Assembly: GCA_035463475.1 (NCBI GenBank)
Contig: DATHTE010000123.1
Location: 62,001-126,000, forward strand
Length of the DNA: 64,000 nucleotides
Direction: 5' to 3'
Source: JACPDI01 sp035463475
Lineage (GTDB): Bacteria > Acidobacteriota > Vicinamibacteria > Vicinamibacterales > 2-12-FULL-66-21
The position numbers and the translations under genes were made by a program. Shown piece after piece: positions 56,804 to 64,000 of this stretch. Positions within the stretch are counted from its first letter, which is position 1; each line of letters opens with the position of its first letter. Below the pieces are notes generated by a model, which was not told the origin of the DNA, did no database searches, and saw nothing but the letters and a program-made list of their open reading frames with translations.

Positions 56804-59289
56804 TCATGATGCCCGGCGGGCCGCAGGCAGCCAGATCCGCGTACTTGTCGCTCGCGACGGGGGGCGGTGGAGAGTCGTCGCCCATTCTCTTCGCATCCAA
56901 TCCGGTGGGGGACGCGCTGCTGGCGACCGGCATGATGGCGGTGGCCGGCGCGGCGACGATGGTCCCCGTCCTGCCCGTCCGCATTTCCGGGATCGCGGTC
57001 CGCGAGACGCTGCACCGCCTCGGCACCGAGGCGCTTCCGCCGACCCCGGAGCGCGGCGTGACCGCCGCCAACCGGCTGGGCGAAGCGCTCGGCACAATCG
57101 CGATGCGCTGGCTGGTCGCTCCCGAGGGGTTCGAGGCCACGCCGTCGGTGCCTCCACCCCACACCGAGCTGGATTCGTCGCGGTCGCAGCGGTTCGTGAT
57201 GCAGGACGGCGCCCTGCGCTTCCAGGACCGCACGCAGAGCGGCCTGCGCTTCTTCGGCGCCGGACGTACCTATCCCTCGAAGGGGAACGGAAACGGCCAC
57301 CTCCTGTTCGCCGGCGCCGCGGTGGTCGTCGAGGGCCTCGGCCGGTTGAGGGGACTACGCGGCAGTCTCAGCGTCGCCGGCGAGATCTCCGGGCGATCGC
57401 TGGTGTCCCTGGTCGTCACGGGTCGCTTCGACGACGACGGGCCGCTCGAGATGGTCGAGCGGGTCGGCCTCATGATCGACAGCGCGCCGGGCTGTCCGAA
57501 CGCGACGGTGCTGGTGCTGGCGGGTGAGTCGAACGGCGGCTCGGCGATGGGCCAGATCGAGGAGCGCCTCCGCATGGCGCGCATCGAAAACGACCTGGCG
57601 AACGCCACACAGCCACGCAGCGCCTTCCATGCCGGCGAGAACGTTGGGAGCGCGACCGGACCGTTGCGGTTCGATCCGTCCGACCGCCGCTGCGCGATTC
57701 GCCTGATCGACGGCCGGCGCGAACTGACGTTCGGCGACGCCGCGGGGCAGCCGGTCGCGACGATCGTCGCAGATGCCCTCGAGGGCACCACCTTTCGAGA
57801 TCAGCACGCGGGCGAGCACGTGTCGCGCGTGATCGCGTACGGCCAGTTATCGGAGGGCACCGGCGCGCTGGCGGGCGCGGGGGGAATCCTGGCCATCGAC
57901 ACGGCGGTCTCGATCGACGCATCTGCCTCCAGCGTGTATACGCTGTGGCTGATCGACGAGCGAGGCCGGTTTCGCGCGCCGGCACCGGCGCCCGCCGCTG
58001 CGATCTCGCGCGCGAGCACGGCGCCCGGGCCGGCAGAGGAGCTCCAGTTCGTCGAGACGAGCGCCGCGTCGATCCTGCCCGCCGACGTCGCGATTCTCGC
58101 CCATGCCCAGCGGACGCTCGCGGACGGGGGCGATCTGAACCAGTGGCTCCAGGAGAAGAGTCGATCCGCCGACTACCGAGAGCGGTTCGACGTCGTTCGG
58201 GAGCACACCTCCGACGACGACAGCTTCGGCTTCTTCGACGTGGCGCCGGTCGGCGGCACCCAGATGCCGGTGATGGGCATCGTCCAGGAGATGTTCTACG
58301 ACCGTCAGAAGCTGGGAAGCCCGGAGCCGATACGCGAGCAGCTCGCGGAGTTCGTCCTGCGCTATTTCATGCGTGTGTGTCACGCGGGCGAACCCGAAGC
58401 CGTCCCGGCCAGGCCCGGGGCGCCCGACACGGCGCTGCAGCGCGCCATGAGCTGGCTGCCCGGAGAGGCGCAGCGCAGCGCCGGAGCGGGGTACCAGCAG
58501 CTGTATTACGGGCTCGCCGAGTCGGGACAGACCGGGAAGTTCACGCACGACGAGCGTCCGGCGATCGTCGACCTGCGGGAGATCGGATCGAAGTACGAGT
58601 GGATCCTGCTCAAGGGAGACACGCTCTCCTTCGATCTTCCGTTCGTGCCGTTCGGGGCGGAGGTCACCACGCCGCAGGCGCCGGCAAAGCAATCCACGTA
58701 TCTGCTGATGGCGCCCGCCTTCGTGGTCAACGCCCACGACCCTGAGCCGGGTGTGCTCGGCCACTACGGCTTCGGTTACGCGTTCGTGCCGTACGCCTCC
58801 GGCGGCCCGGGCCTGCTCGCCTACGGCCCCGGCCGGTTCCGCGCGGCGGTCCAGGCGGTGAGCTTCAAGCTGATGGCGAACGGCGAGATCCGCGCCCGCA
58901 CGATGTTCGTGGTCGCCCGGCCGGATAAAATCGCGGCGGTCGACGTGGATCCAATCGGGTGGAGCGTGCAGCTGGCGGACCTCGTGACGTTCCGGATGGC
59001 GTCGCGGCTCATGGGGCCCGTGCTCGCGATGGCCGACCGCCTTCCGCTGCACGCCCGGGATTTCGATCCGGTTGCGGCCTACATCTGGATGGCCAATACA
59101 ATGACCGCCGGCATGGCCGAGAACTACCTCGGCATTTCGAAGGCCGCGCTCGAGAAGCGTATGCTGTTCCAGCACCTGCGGTCGCACCAGGAGATGTTGC
59201 ATCGATCACTGCGGATCTGGCGCATGGTGCCGGACTGGACCGCGCACGCGAAACTGCCGGACTTCTGCCATCGGGGCATGGGATGTTGA
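56800..59289 (+). CDS. Large protein of unknown function
   Basis: About 829 aa from a GTG at 56800 (GTGA overlap with the previous stop); ATGs at 56806 and 56809 are alternatives. Residues about 125-210 and 300-400 are beta-rich and may be two related modules (GHLLFAGAAVVVEGLGRL; VSRVIAYGQLSEGTGALAG). The C-terminal third has FGYAFVPYASGGPGLLAYGP, then a helical end (MAENYLGISKAALEKRMLFQ). No cofactor motif is evident. I do not recognise the family; calycin-like modules are a guess. It overlaps the flavoenzyme gene by 7 bases. Confidence 0.6.
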   Translation: MIMMPGGPQAARSAYLSLATGGGGESSPILFASNPVGDALLATGMMAVAGAATMVPVLPVRISGIAVRETLHRLGTEALPPTPERGVTAANRLGEALGTIAMRWLVAPEGFEATPSVPPPHTELDSSRSQRFVMQDGALRFQDRTQSGLRFFGAGRTYPSKGNGNGHLLFAGAAVVVEGLGRLRGLRGSLSVAGEISGRSLVSLVVTGRFDDDGPLEMVERVGLMIDSAPGCPNATVLVLAGESNGGSAMGQIEERLRMARIENDLANATQPRSAFHAGENVGSATGPLRFDPSDRRCAIRLIDGRRELTFGDAAGQPVATIVADALEGTTFRDQHAGEHVSRVIAYGQLSEGTGALAGAGGILAIDTAVSIDASASSVYTLWLIDERGRFRAPAPAPAAAISRASTAPGPAEELQFVETSAASILPADVAILAHAQRTLADGGDLNQWLQEKSRSADYRERFDVVREHTSDDDSFGFFDVAPVGGTQMPVMGIVQEMFYDRQKLGSPEPIREQLAEFVLRYFMRVCHAGEPEAVPARPGAPDTALQRAMSWLPGEAQRSAGAGYQQLYYGLAESGQTGKFTHDERPAIVDLREIGSKYEWILLKGDTLSFDLPFVPFGAEVTTPQAPAKQSTYLLMAPAFVVNAHDPEPGVLGHYGFGYAFVPYASGGPGLLAYGPGRFRAAVQAVSFKLMANGEIRARTMFVVARPDKIAAVDVDPIGWSVQLADLVTFRMASRLMGPVLAMADRLPLHARDFDPVAAYIWMANTMTAGMAENYLGISKAALEKRMLFQHLRSHQEMLHRSLRIWRMVPDWTAHAKLPDFCHRGMGC

Positions 59290-61082
59290 CGAGCAAGCCG
59301 TACGACGTGGACGTGGTGATCGTGGGCGCGGGGCTTGCTGGCCTCTCGCTCGCGCGCCAGCTGCTGATGGCCGACGACGCCGTCACGATTCTTCAACTCG
59401 ACAAGCGGCAGCAGGTTCCGCCCACCGGACAGAAGGTGGGCGAGGCCACGGTCCAGGTGAGCGGCTACTACTGGTCGAAAGTGCTCGATCTGGAGGAGCA
59501 CCTGCTCCGCGAGCACTACATGAAGTACAACCTGCGATTCATCTGGAAGACCGCCGGACTCGATCCCTCGCGGATCGAGAGCTACAGCCAGTCGTACATC
59601 CGGCGCATCTCCAACGTCGCGAGCTACCAGCTGAATCGCAACAAGCTCGAGGCGGAGCTGCTGCGGCGCAATCTCGAAGCCGCCGATCGGTACGAGTTCC
59701 ACAATCACGCGCTGGAGCTGAAGATCGATCTCGATCGTGACGGCGGCCCGCACCGGGTGTCGTACATCCGCGAAGGTGAGCGGCGTTCCCTCACCGCGCG
59801 GTGGGTGGTGGACTGCGCGGGACGCGCCCACGTGCTGCAGAAGCAGCTCGGGCTCCAGAAGTCGAACAGCATCCGCCACGGCGCGTCGTTCCTGTGGGTG
59901 GACGGCCTGCTCAACTACGAGGCCCTGACCGATTCGACACCCCGTCAGATCCGGCTGAACCCGCAGCGCGCGTACACCGGCCACCTGCCCTTCTGGCTGG
60001 CGACGAACCACTTTCTCGAGGAAGGGCTGTGGTTCTGGGTGATTCCGCTGCAGGGCATCACGAGCCTGGGCCTCGTCTACGACCGGCGCGTCATTGCTCC
60101 CGAGGTGGTGAACCACCCGAAGCGCCTGGTGGAGTGGATCTGCGAGCACTTCCCGGCGTTCGAACGGGACCTGCCTCGCCGGAAGATCCTCCACGCGGCC
60201 AGCTATCGCGACATCTCGTTCGACGCGGTGCAGACGATCGATCGCCATCGCTGGGCGATGGCGGGCGAGGCGGGGCGCTGGTCGGACCCGCTGTACAGCC
60301 CCGGCGGCGACGTGATAGCCATCTACAACACGCTGGTGTGCGATTCGATCCTGACACGCGACCAGGCCGAGCTCGACGCGAAGGTGCCGCTGTACGAGGA
60401 ACTGGAGCGCGCCGTCTACGCGGCCTATCTGCCCAGCTTCCAGATCGGCTACGACTGCCTCGGAGACCAGGAAGCGCACTCGCTGAAGTACGTCTGGGAG
60501 CTGACCATCTACTTCGCGTTCTACGTCTTCCCGTTCATCAACGATCTCTTCACCGATCGGCGGTTCCTGGCGGCGTACCTGCGGACGTTCACGAGGCTGG
60601 GCCGTGTGAACCTCGCGGTGCAGGGCTTGCTGAACCGCTACTATCACTGGAAGAAGGAGAACCGCGAGCCGGTCACGTCGCCGATCTTCTTCGAGCTCTT
60701 TGACGTGCCGGGGATCGCGGTTGCCGAAGGGACGTTTTACAGGGTGGGCGTGTCGGTCGAAGAAGCGCGGCCGATCCTGGAGGACCAGCTGGCCAACGCG
60801 ATGATGCTCGCGCGCTACCTTGCCGCGCACGTGTATGCGATGGTGCTCGACGAGCCTGCGCTGGTGTGGAACCGATCGTTCGTTTCGAGCCTCGACCTCG
60901 AAACGCTCTCCTTTGATCCGGTCAGGATGGCCGCCGACTACGCGCCGCACGCCGGCTGCGGCGAGAGGTACGCCTGGCCGGCCGGCTGGGACCCTGAGGT
61001 CGCGTTCTGCTTCAAGACGCCGCGGCGCGTCCCGGTTGTGGCTCTCGCGAGCTCGGCCACCGCGGTCTCGGAGGGGTTGTGA
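59283..61082 (+). CDS. FAD-dependent halogenase-superfamily monooxygenase
   Basis: 599 aa from the ATG at 59283. The FAD site is DVVIVGAGLAGLSLARQL. The GQKVGEATVQ stretch matches the GExT region of flavin halogenases. WFWVIP (residues 250-255) fits their WxWxIP signature, and MAGEAGRWSDPLYSPGGDVI is the second FAD motif. The C-terminal ~250 residues are extra helices. The signature supports a halogenase, but relatives with the motif can hydroxylate or epoxidise instead. The catalytic Lys cannot be placed by eye. Confidence 0.82.
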   Translation: MLTSKPYDVDVVIVGAGLAGLSLARQLLMADDAVTILQLDKRQQVPPTGQKVGEATVQVSGYYWSKVLDLEEHLLREHYMKYNLRFIWKTAGLDPSRIESYSQSYIRRISNVASYQLNRNKLEAELLRRNLEAADRYEFHNHALELKIDLDRDGGPHRVSYIREGERRSLTARWVVDCAGRAHVLQKQLGLQKSNSIRHGASFLWVDGLLNYEALTDSTPRQIRLNPQRAYTGHLPFWLATNHFLEEGLWFWVIPLQGITSLGLVYDRRVIAPEVVNHPKRLVEWICEHFPAFERDLPRRKILHAASYRDISFDAVQTIDRHRWAMAGEAGRWSDPLYSPGGDVIAIYNTLVCDSILTRDQAELDAKVPLYEELERAVYAAYLPSFQIGYDCLGDQEAHSLKYVWELTIYFAFYVFPFINDLFTDRRFLAAYLRTFTRLGRVNLAVQGLLNRYYHWKKENREPVTSPIFFELFDVPGIAVAEGTFYRVGVSVEEARPILEDQLANAMMLARYLAAHVYAMVLDEPALVWNRSFVSSLDLETLSFDPVRMAADYAPHAGCGERYAWPAGWDPEVAFCFKTPRRVPVVALASSATAVSEGL

Positions 61083-62512
61083 TCAGCAGCCTGCTGGAAG
61101 ATCTCTCGCCGCTCATCGAGCGCGCGTTTTCGATCGACGTCGTCGAGCACGCGGACGTGCCGGTGCCGATCGACGGCAGCGTCCCGGCCCACGTGCGTGG
61201 TTCCTGCTATTTCAACGGCCCGGCGCGGTTCGAGCGCGCGGGTCTGCGGTACCGGCACTGGCTCGACGGCGACGGGATGGTGTGCGCGCTCAGGGTCGGG
61301 CGCGAAGGCGCGCGACTGAGCAACCGATTCGTCCGCAGCGAAAAATTCCTCCGCGAGCAGGCCGCCGGCCGGCCGATCTTCCGGACGTTCGGCACGGCGT
61401 TCACGGGGGACACGCTCAAGCGCGGCGTGGGCCTTGAATCGCCCGTCAACGTCAGCGCGTACCCGTTCGGCGGCGCGCTGCTCGCGTTTGGCGAGCAGGG
61501 GCTGCCGTGGGAGCTCGACCGGGGGACGCTCGAGACGCGCGGCCTGTACACGTTCGGCCGGCAGATCAACGAGCTCACGCCGTTCAGCGCGCATCCGAAG
61601 ATCGACTACCAGACCGGCGAGCTGTTCAACTTCGGCGTGTCGTTTTCCGCGTCGGCGCCGCTCATCAACCTGTTCCGCTTCCGCGCCGACGGCCGGCTGG
61701 TGTACCGCAAGCGTCTGCCGCTGCCGTACCCGGCCTCGACGCACGACTTCGCGATCAGCGGCCGTCACATCGTCGTCTACGTGAGCCCGCTCGTCCTCCG
61801 GATGGAGGCCCTGCTCCAGGAGGGGGCGACCGTGATGGACGCGCTCTCGTGGAAGCCCGAGCTGGGCAGCCAGCTGATCGTCGCCGACCGCGAAACCGGC
61901 GACGAGGTGGCGCGCCTCAACGTCGGGCATCAGTACTGTCTCCACATGGTCAATGCCTTCGAGCGGGACGGCCTCCTCGTCGTGGACGTGGTCGAGTACG
62001 AGAAGCCGCTGTATCCCGAGTACCAGGTGATCCCGAACCTGTTCTCGGATTCGTTCCGCGGGCGTCCGGTGCGACTCGTCGTTGACGTCCACAAGCGGAC
62101 GGTGGCGTCGCGAACCGAGCTCGAGTACGCGAACTCGCCCGACTTCCCGGCGCACGATCCGGCGCTGACGGGGCGTCCGTACGATCACTTCTGGATGCTC
62201 GGCATCAGCCGCGCGGGGCGCCCCGGACGCAAGTTCTTCGACGAGATCGTCCGCATCGACTGGCCGACCTCGTCGGTCGAGGTCTCGCAGGCGCCGCCGC
62301 TCCACTATTTCGGCGGCGAGCCGCTGTTCGTGCCGGATCGCTCGCGGCCCGGGACCGGAGCGGTGATCTGCCAGATGTTCGACGCGGAGCGCAGCGCTTC
62401 GTCGTTCGTCGTCTTCGACGCGTTTCGCCTCGCGGCCGGACCGGTGGCCACCCTGCGGCTGCCGTCGCCGGTTCCGTTGCTGTTCCACTCGTCCTTCCTG
62501 GCGCAGGCGTGA
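61079..62512 (+). CDS. Carotenoid-oxygenase-family (RPE65-like) protein
   Basis: 477 aa from a GTG at 61079 that overlaps the flavoenzyme stop by GTGA. The seven-bladed propeller is recognised by GSCYFNGPARFERAGLRYRH and four iron-ligand His regions: PFSAHPKID, ASTHDFAIS, YCLHMVNAFE and LFHSSFLA. Such enzymes split conjugated double bonds with O2, or isomerise polyenes. With a CrtI-like enzyme in the cluster, a polyene substrate is the natural inference. No phytoene synthase is in the window, so the polyene may come from the KS pair. Confidence 0.9.
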   Translation: MISSLLEDLSPLIERAFSIDVVEHADVPVPIDGSVPAHVRGSCYFNGPARFERAGLRYRHWLDGDGMVCALRVGREGARLSNRFVRSEKFLREQAAGRPIFRTFGTAFTGDTLKRGVGLESPVNVSAYPFGGALLAFGEQGLPWELDRGTLETRGLYTFGRQINELTPFSAHPKIDYQTGELFNFGVSFSASAPLINLFRFRADGRLVYRKRLPLPYPASTHDFAISGRHIVVYVSPLVLRMEALLQEGATVMDALSWKPELGSQLIVADRETGDEVARLNVGHQYCLHMVNAFERDGLLVVDVVEYEKPLYPEYQVIPNLFSDSFRGRPVRLVVDVHKRTVASRTELEYANSPDFPAHDPALTGRPYDHFWMLGISRAGRPGRKFFDEIVRIDWPTSSVEVSQAPPLHYFGGEPLFVPDRSRPGTGAVICQMFDAERSASSFVVFDAFRLAAGPVATLRLPSPVPLLFHSSFLAQA

Positions 62513-63159
62513 ACGTGGAGGGGAGCCGACGTCACGGTGCCGCCTTCGACCGCCTGGCTGACCTCGCGGCGGTCCGGACGGCGACGATTGCGAAGGTCAC
62601 GCCGCTGTCGCAGGCGCAGCTGGATTTCTCTCCGCGCCCGGGCCGATGGTCGATTGGCGAGATTGCCGATCACCTGCGGCTGTCCGAGCTGCTCTGGCGC
62701 GGCGAGATCAGCCGTCTCGTCGATCTGGCGCGCGAGGGCAAGCCCACGTACCTCAAGCGCTCTTTCGCGGACATCAACGTGTCGCCGGCGCTGGTCCCCG
62801 ACGCGGTCCTCTCGATGCTGGAGGTGCCGCTCGGGATCATGTCCCGGTTCATGCCCGACGCCATCGTCGGCATGATGACCGAGCTGCCAATCCTGCCGAT
62901 GCGCAACCCGGACGCGGCCACGCCGCGGGCCCGGCGTCCCGCCGCCGAGCTGATCGCTGAGCTGAACGCCGCGATCGCTCAGACCGAACGGCTGATCGAG
63001 GCCAATGCCGGCCTCGACTTCGATCGGATGATCTCCGCGCATCCGCTGATGGGGTCCAACAATGTTCCGCAGATGCTGACGATTGTCGCGCGGCACGAGC
63101 GGCGCCACCACGTGCAGATGGATCGCGTTCGAGCGGATTCGGGTTTCCCCCGCCTGTAG
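62509..63159 (+). CDS. DinB/YfiT-like metal-dependent protein
   Basis: 216 aa from a GTG at 62509 (GTGA overlap); a GTG at 62515 is also possible. The four-helix DinB fold shows RPGRWSIGEIADHLRLSE near residue 43 (first metal His) and VARHERRHHVQMDR at the end (second and third His). Family members bind Zn or Ni and include thiol S-transferases. A transfer or detoxification step in the pathway is possible. Confidence 0.82.
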   Translation: MNVEGSRRHGAAFDRLADLAAVRTATIAKVTPLSQAQLDFSPRPGRWSIGEIADHLRLSELLWRGEISRLVDLAREGKPTYLKRSFADINVSPALVPDAVLSMLEVPLGIMSRFMPDAIVGMMTELPILPMRNPDAATPRARRPAAELIAELNAAIAQTERLIEANAGLDFDRMISAHPLMGSNNVPQMLTIVARHERRHHVQMDRVRADSGFPRL

Positions 63160-63166
63160 GGGCCCT

Positions 63167-63172
63167 TATAAT
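63167..63172 (+). promoter_or_regulatory. Consensus -10 box before the last phasin-like gene
   Basis: TATAAT, a perfect -10, ends 21 bases before the ATG at 63194. The -35 region is weak. It breaks the otherwise coupled operon and suggests that this gene and whatever follows can be transcribed separately. Confidence 0.5.
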
Positions 63173-63193
63173 TCGAGTCATACACCCGGAGCT

Positions 63194-64000
63194 ATGACAG
63201 TGACCCAGGCTACCGAACGGACCAATCCCCTCACGGACATGATGCACACCACCGGCGACCTGATGAAATCGGTCGGCCGGTTCTCCCTCGCCATGTCGCT
63301 GCTCGCGGCGCGTCAGGCCATGGCGATCGTGTCGCGCCCGAAAGCGGCGTCCGGCGAGCTCGACGACGTGACGCGGGCCGCGGGCGGTCACCTGTCGGGC
63401 GCCGTCCGCACCGCGTTCGCGATTGGCGCGAACGTGCAGAGCGGCCTCGTCGACGCCGCGTTCGACGCCGTCGGCATGCGCCCGAAGGGGCAGCAGCCGT
63501 CGGGCGACACGACCGCGCTCTCGGTGCCGATGACGACCGGCGTGCCGCGTCGCGTCGCCGGCGTGCGGACGGTCGCGTCGGGCGCCGTGGATCGCGGGGT
63601 GCCGCAGTCCGAGCTCGTGCAGCGGCTGACCGAGTACCAGACGGAGTCGACCGGCCGCCCGGTGGAGCGCGCCAAGGCGGTCACCGGCCTGTGGAAGTCG
63701 GAAGGGCTGTCCACGTCGGTCGGCAAGCACCTTCTTCCCGAGAACTCGCTGGCAGACCCGAACTTCCCGCGCGAGGTCGTGCCGATCGCGCACGTGGGGT
63801 TCGGCTCCGGATCGACCGAGGATCTGGTGTTCGACGTCGCGAAGCTGAACGGGCTGTTCGCGGCGCGCTGCGCCCCCGCGTACATCGGTTTCGCGTACGA
63901 AGGGATCGGCGCCATCCTGCGCATCTATGAGCGCGGCTTCTTCAAGCTGATGAGCGGCGCGCTCGGTCTCATTCGCCTCGACGCGCCCGACGGGCCGAAC
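63194..64000 (+). CDS. Phasin-like protein, copy 3, cut by the window end
   Basis: Open from the ATG at 63194 to the end of the window, 269 codons with no stop. The first ~95 residues (LMKSVGRFSLAMSLLAARQA, GANVQSGLVDAAFDAVGM) match the phasin-like starts at 51558 and 53818. A Pro/Ser-rich linker follows, then a second domain (HVGFGSGSTEDLVFDVAKLN, YIGFAYEGIGAILRIYERG) related in style to the C-terminal domain of the 53818 protein. The gene continues beyond the window. A GGAG box lies very close (63188-63191). Confidence 0.65.
   Translation, partial: MTVTQATERTNPLTDMMHTTGDLMKSVGRFSLAMSLLAARQAMAIVSRPKAASGELDDVTRAAGGHLSGAVRTAFAIGANVQSGLVDAAFDAVGMRPKGQQPSGDTTALSVPMTTGVPRRVAGVRTVASGAVDRGVPQSELVQRLTEYQTESTGRPVERAKAVTGLWKSEGLSTSVGKHLLPENSLADPNFPREVVPIAHVGFGSGSTEDLVFDVAKLNGLFAARCAPAYIGFAYEGIGAILRIYERGFFKLMSGALGLIRLDAPDGPN

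Overview
The window is a high-GC bacterial chromosome segment, most likely from an acidobacterium of the Vicinamibacteria type. This is an inference from three things: an Oar-like TonB receptor with a carboxypeptidase-type N-terminal domain, FG-GAP/UnbV proteins, and the general gene style with many ATGA, GTGA and TGATG overlaps. No rRNA, tRNA, CRISPR array or intact insertion sequence was recognised.

Region 1 (1-11.6 kb, + strand) is a pectin-use locus. It holds the end of a 2-keto-3-deoxygluconate kinase, a TonB-dependent receptor, a secreted carboxylesterase, two different pectate lyases, and a three-part exported enzyme (LamG-like, acetyl-esterase-like and GH43 domains). Next come two dTDP-rhamnose genes (rfbA, rfbC) and a pair of small RNA-binding proteins (RRM and cold-shock-like).

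Region 2 (13.9-35.5 kb) looks like a stress or adaptation island. It contains groEL and groES about 4 kb apart, two related B12-type radical SAM proteins, three Crp/Fnr-family regulators plus a decayed fourth copy, small membrane and coiled-coil proteins, a soluble histidine kinase, a five-gene overlapping operon (three small proteins, a GT4 fusion, a GH130 phosphorylase) and a zinc alcohol dehydrogenase. Its intergenic regions share a 16-bp inverted repeat, TGTNC-N6-GNACA. I found twelve copies, several centred 29.5 bp upstream of a plausible -10 box. I read this as the operator of the Crp/Fnr paralogues, tying groEL, groES and most of the island into one regulon.

Region 3 (35.5-43.8 kb) is mixed: a CmoB-like methyltransferase, a VOC protein, a xylulokinase-like FGGY kinase, an unknown protein, and a kinase/regulator/UnbV-protein operon.

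Region 4 (43.8 kb to the window end, + strand) is a single-direction, tightly packed biosynthetic cluster that runs off the right edge. It encodes a ketosynthase, a ketosynthase-like partner lacking the catalytic Cys, a class I HMG-CoA reductase, a CrtI-like FAD enzyme, an acyl carrier protein, an epimerase-acyltransferase fusion, three phasin-like proteins, a UbiB/ABC1 kinase and its apparent pseudokinase paralogue, a large unknown protein, a halogenase-superfamily flavoenzyme, a carotenoid-oxygenase-family protein and a DinB-like protein. I recognise no described pathway with this set. The best reading is a polyketide/polyene-type lipid made on a membrane or granule surface, then oxidised and possibly cleaved.
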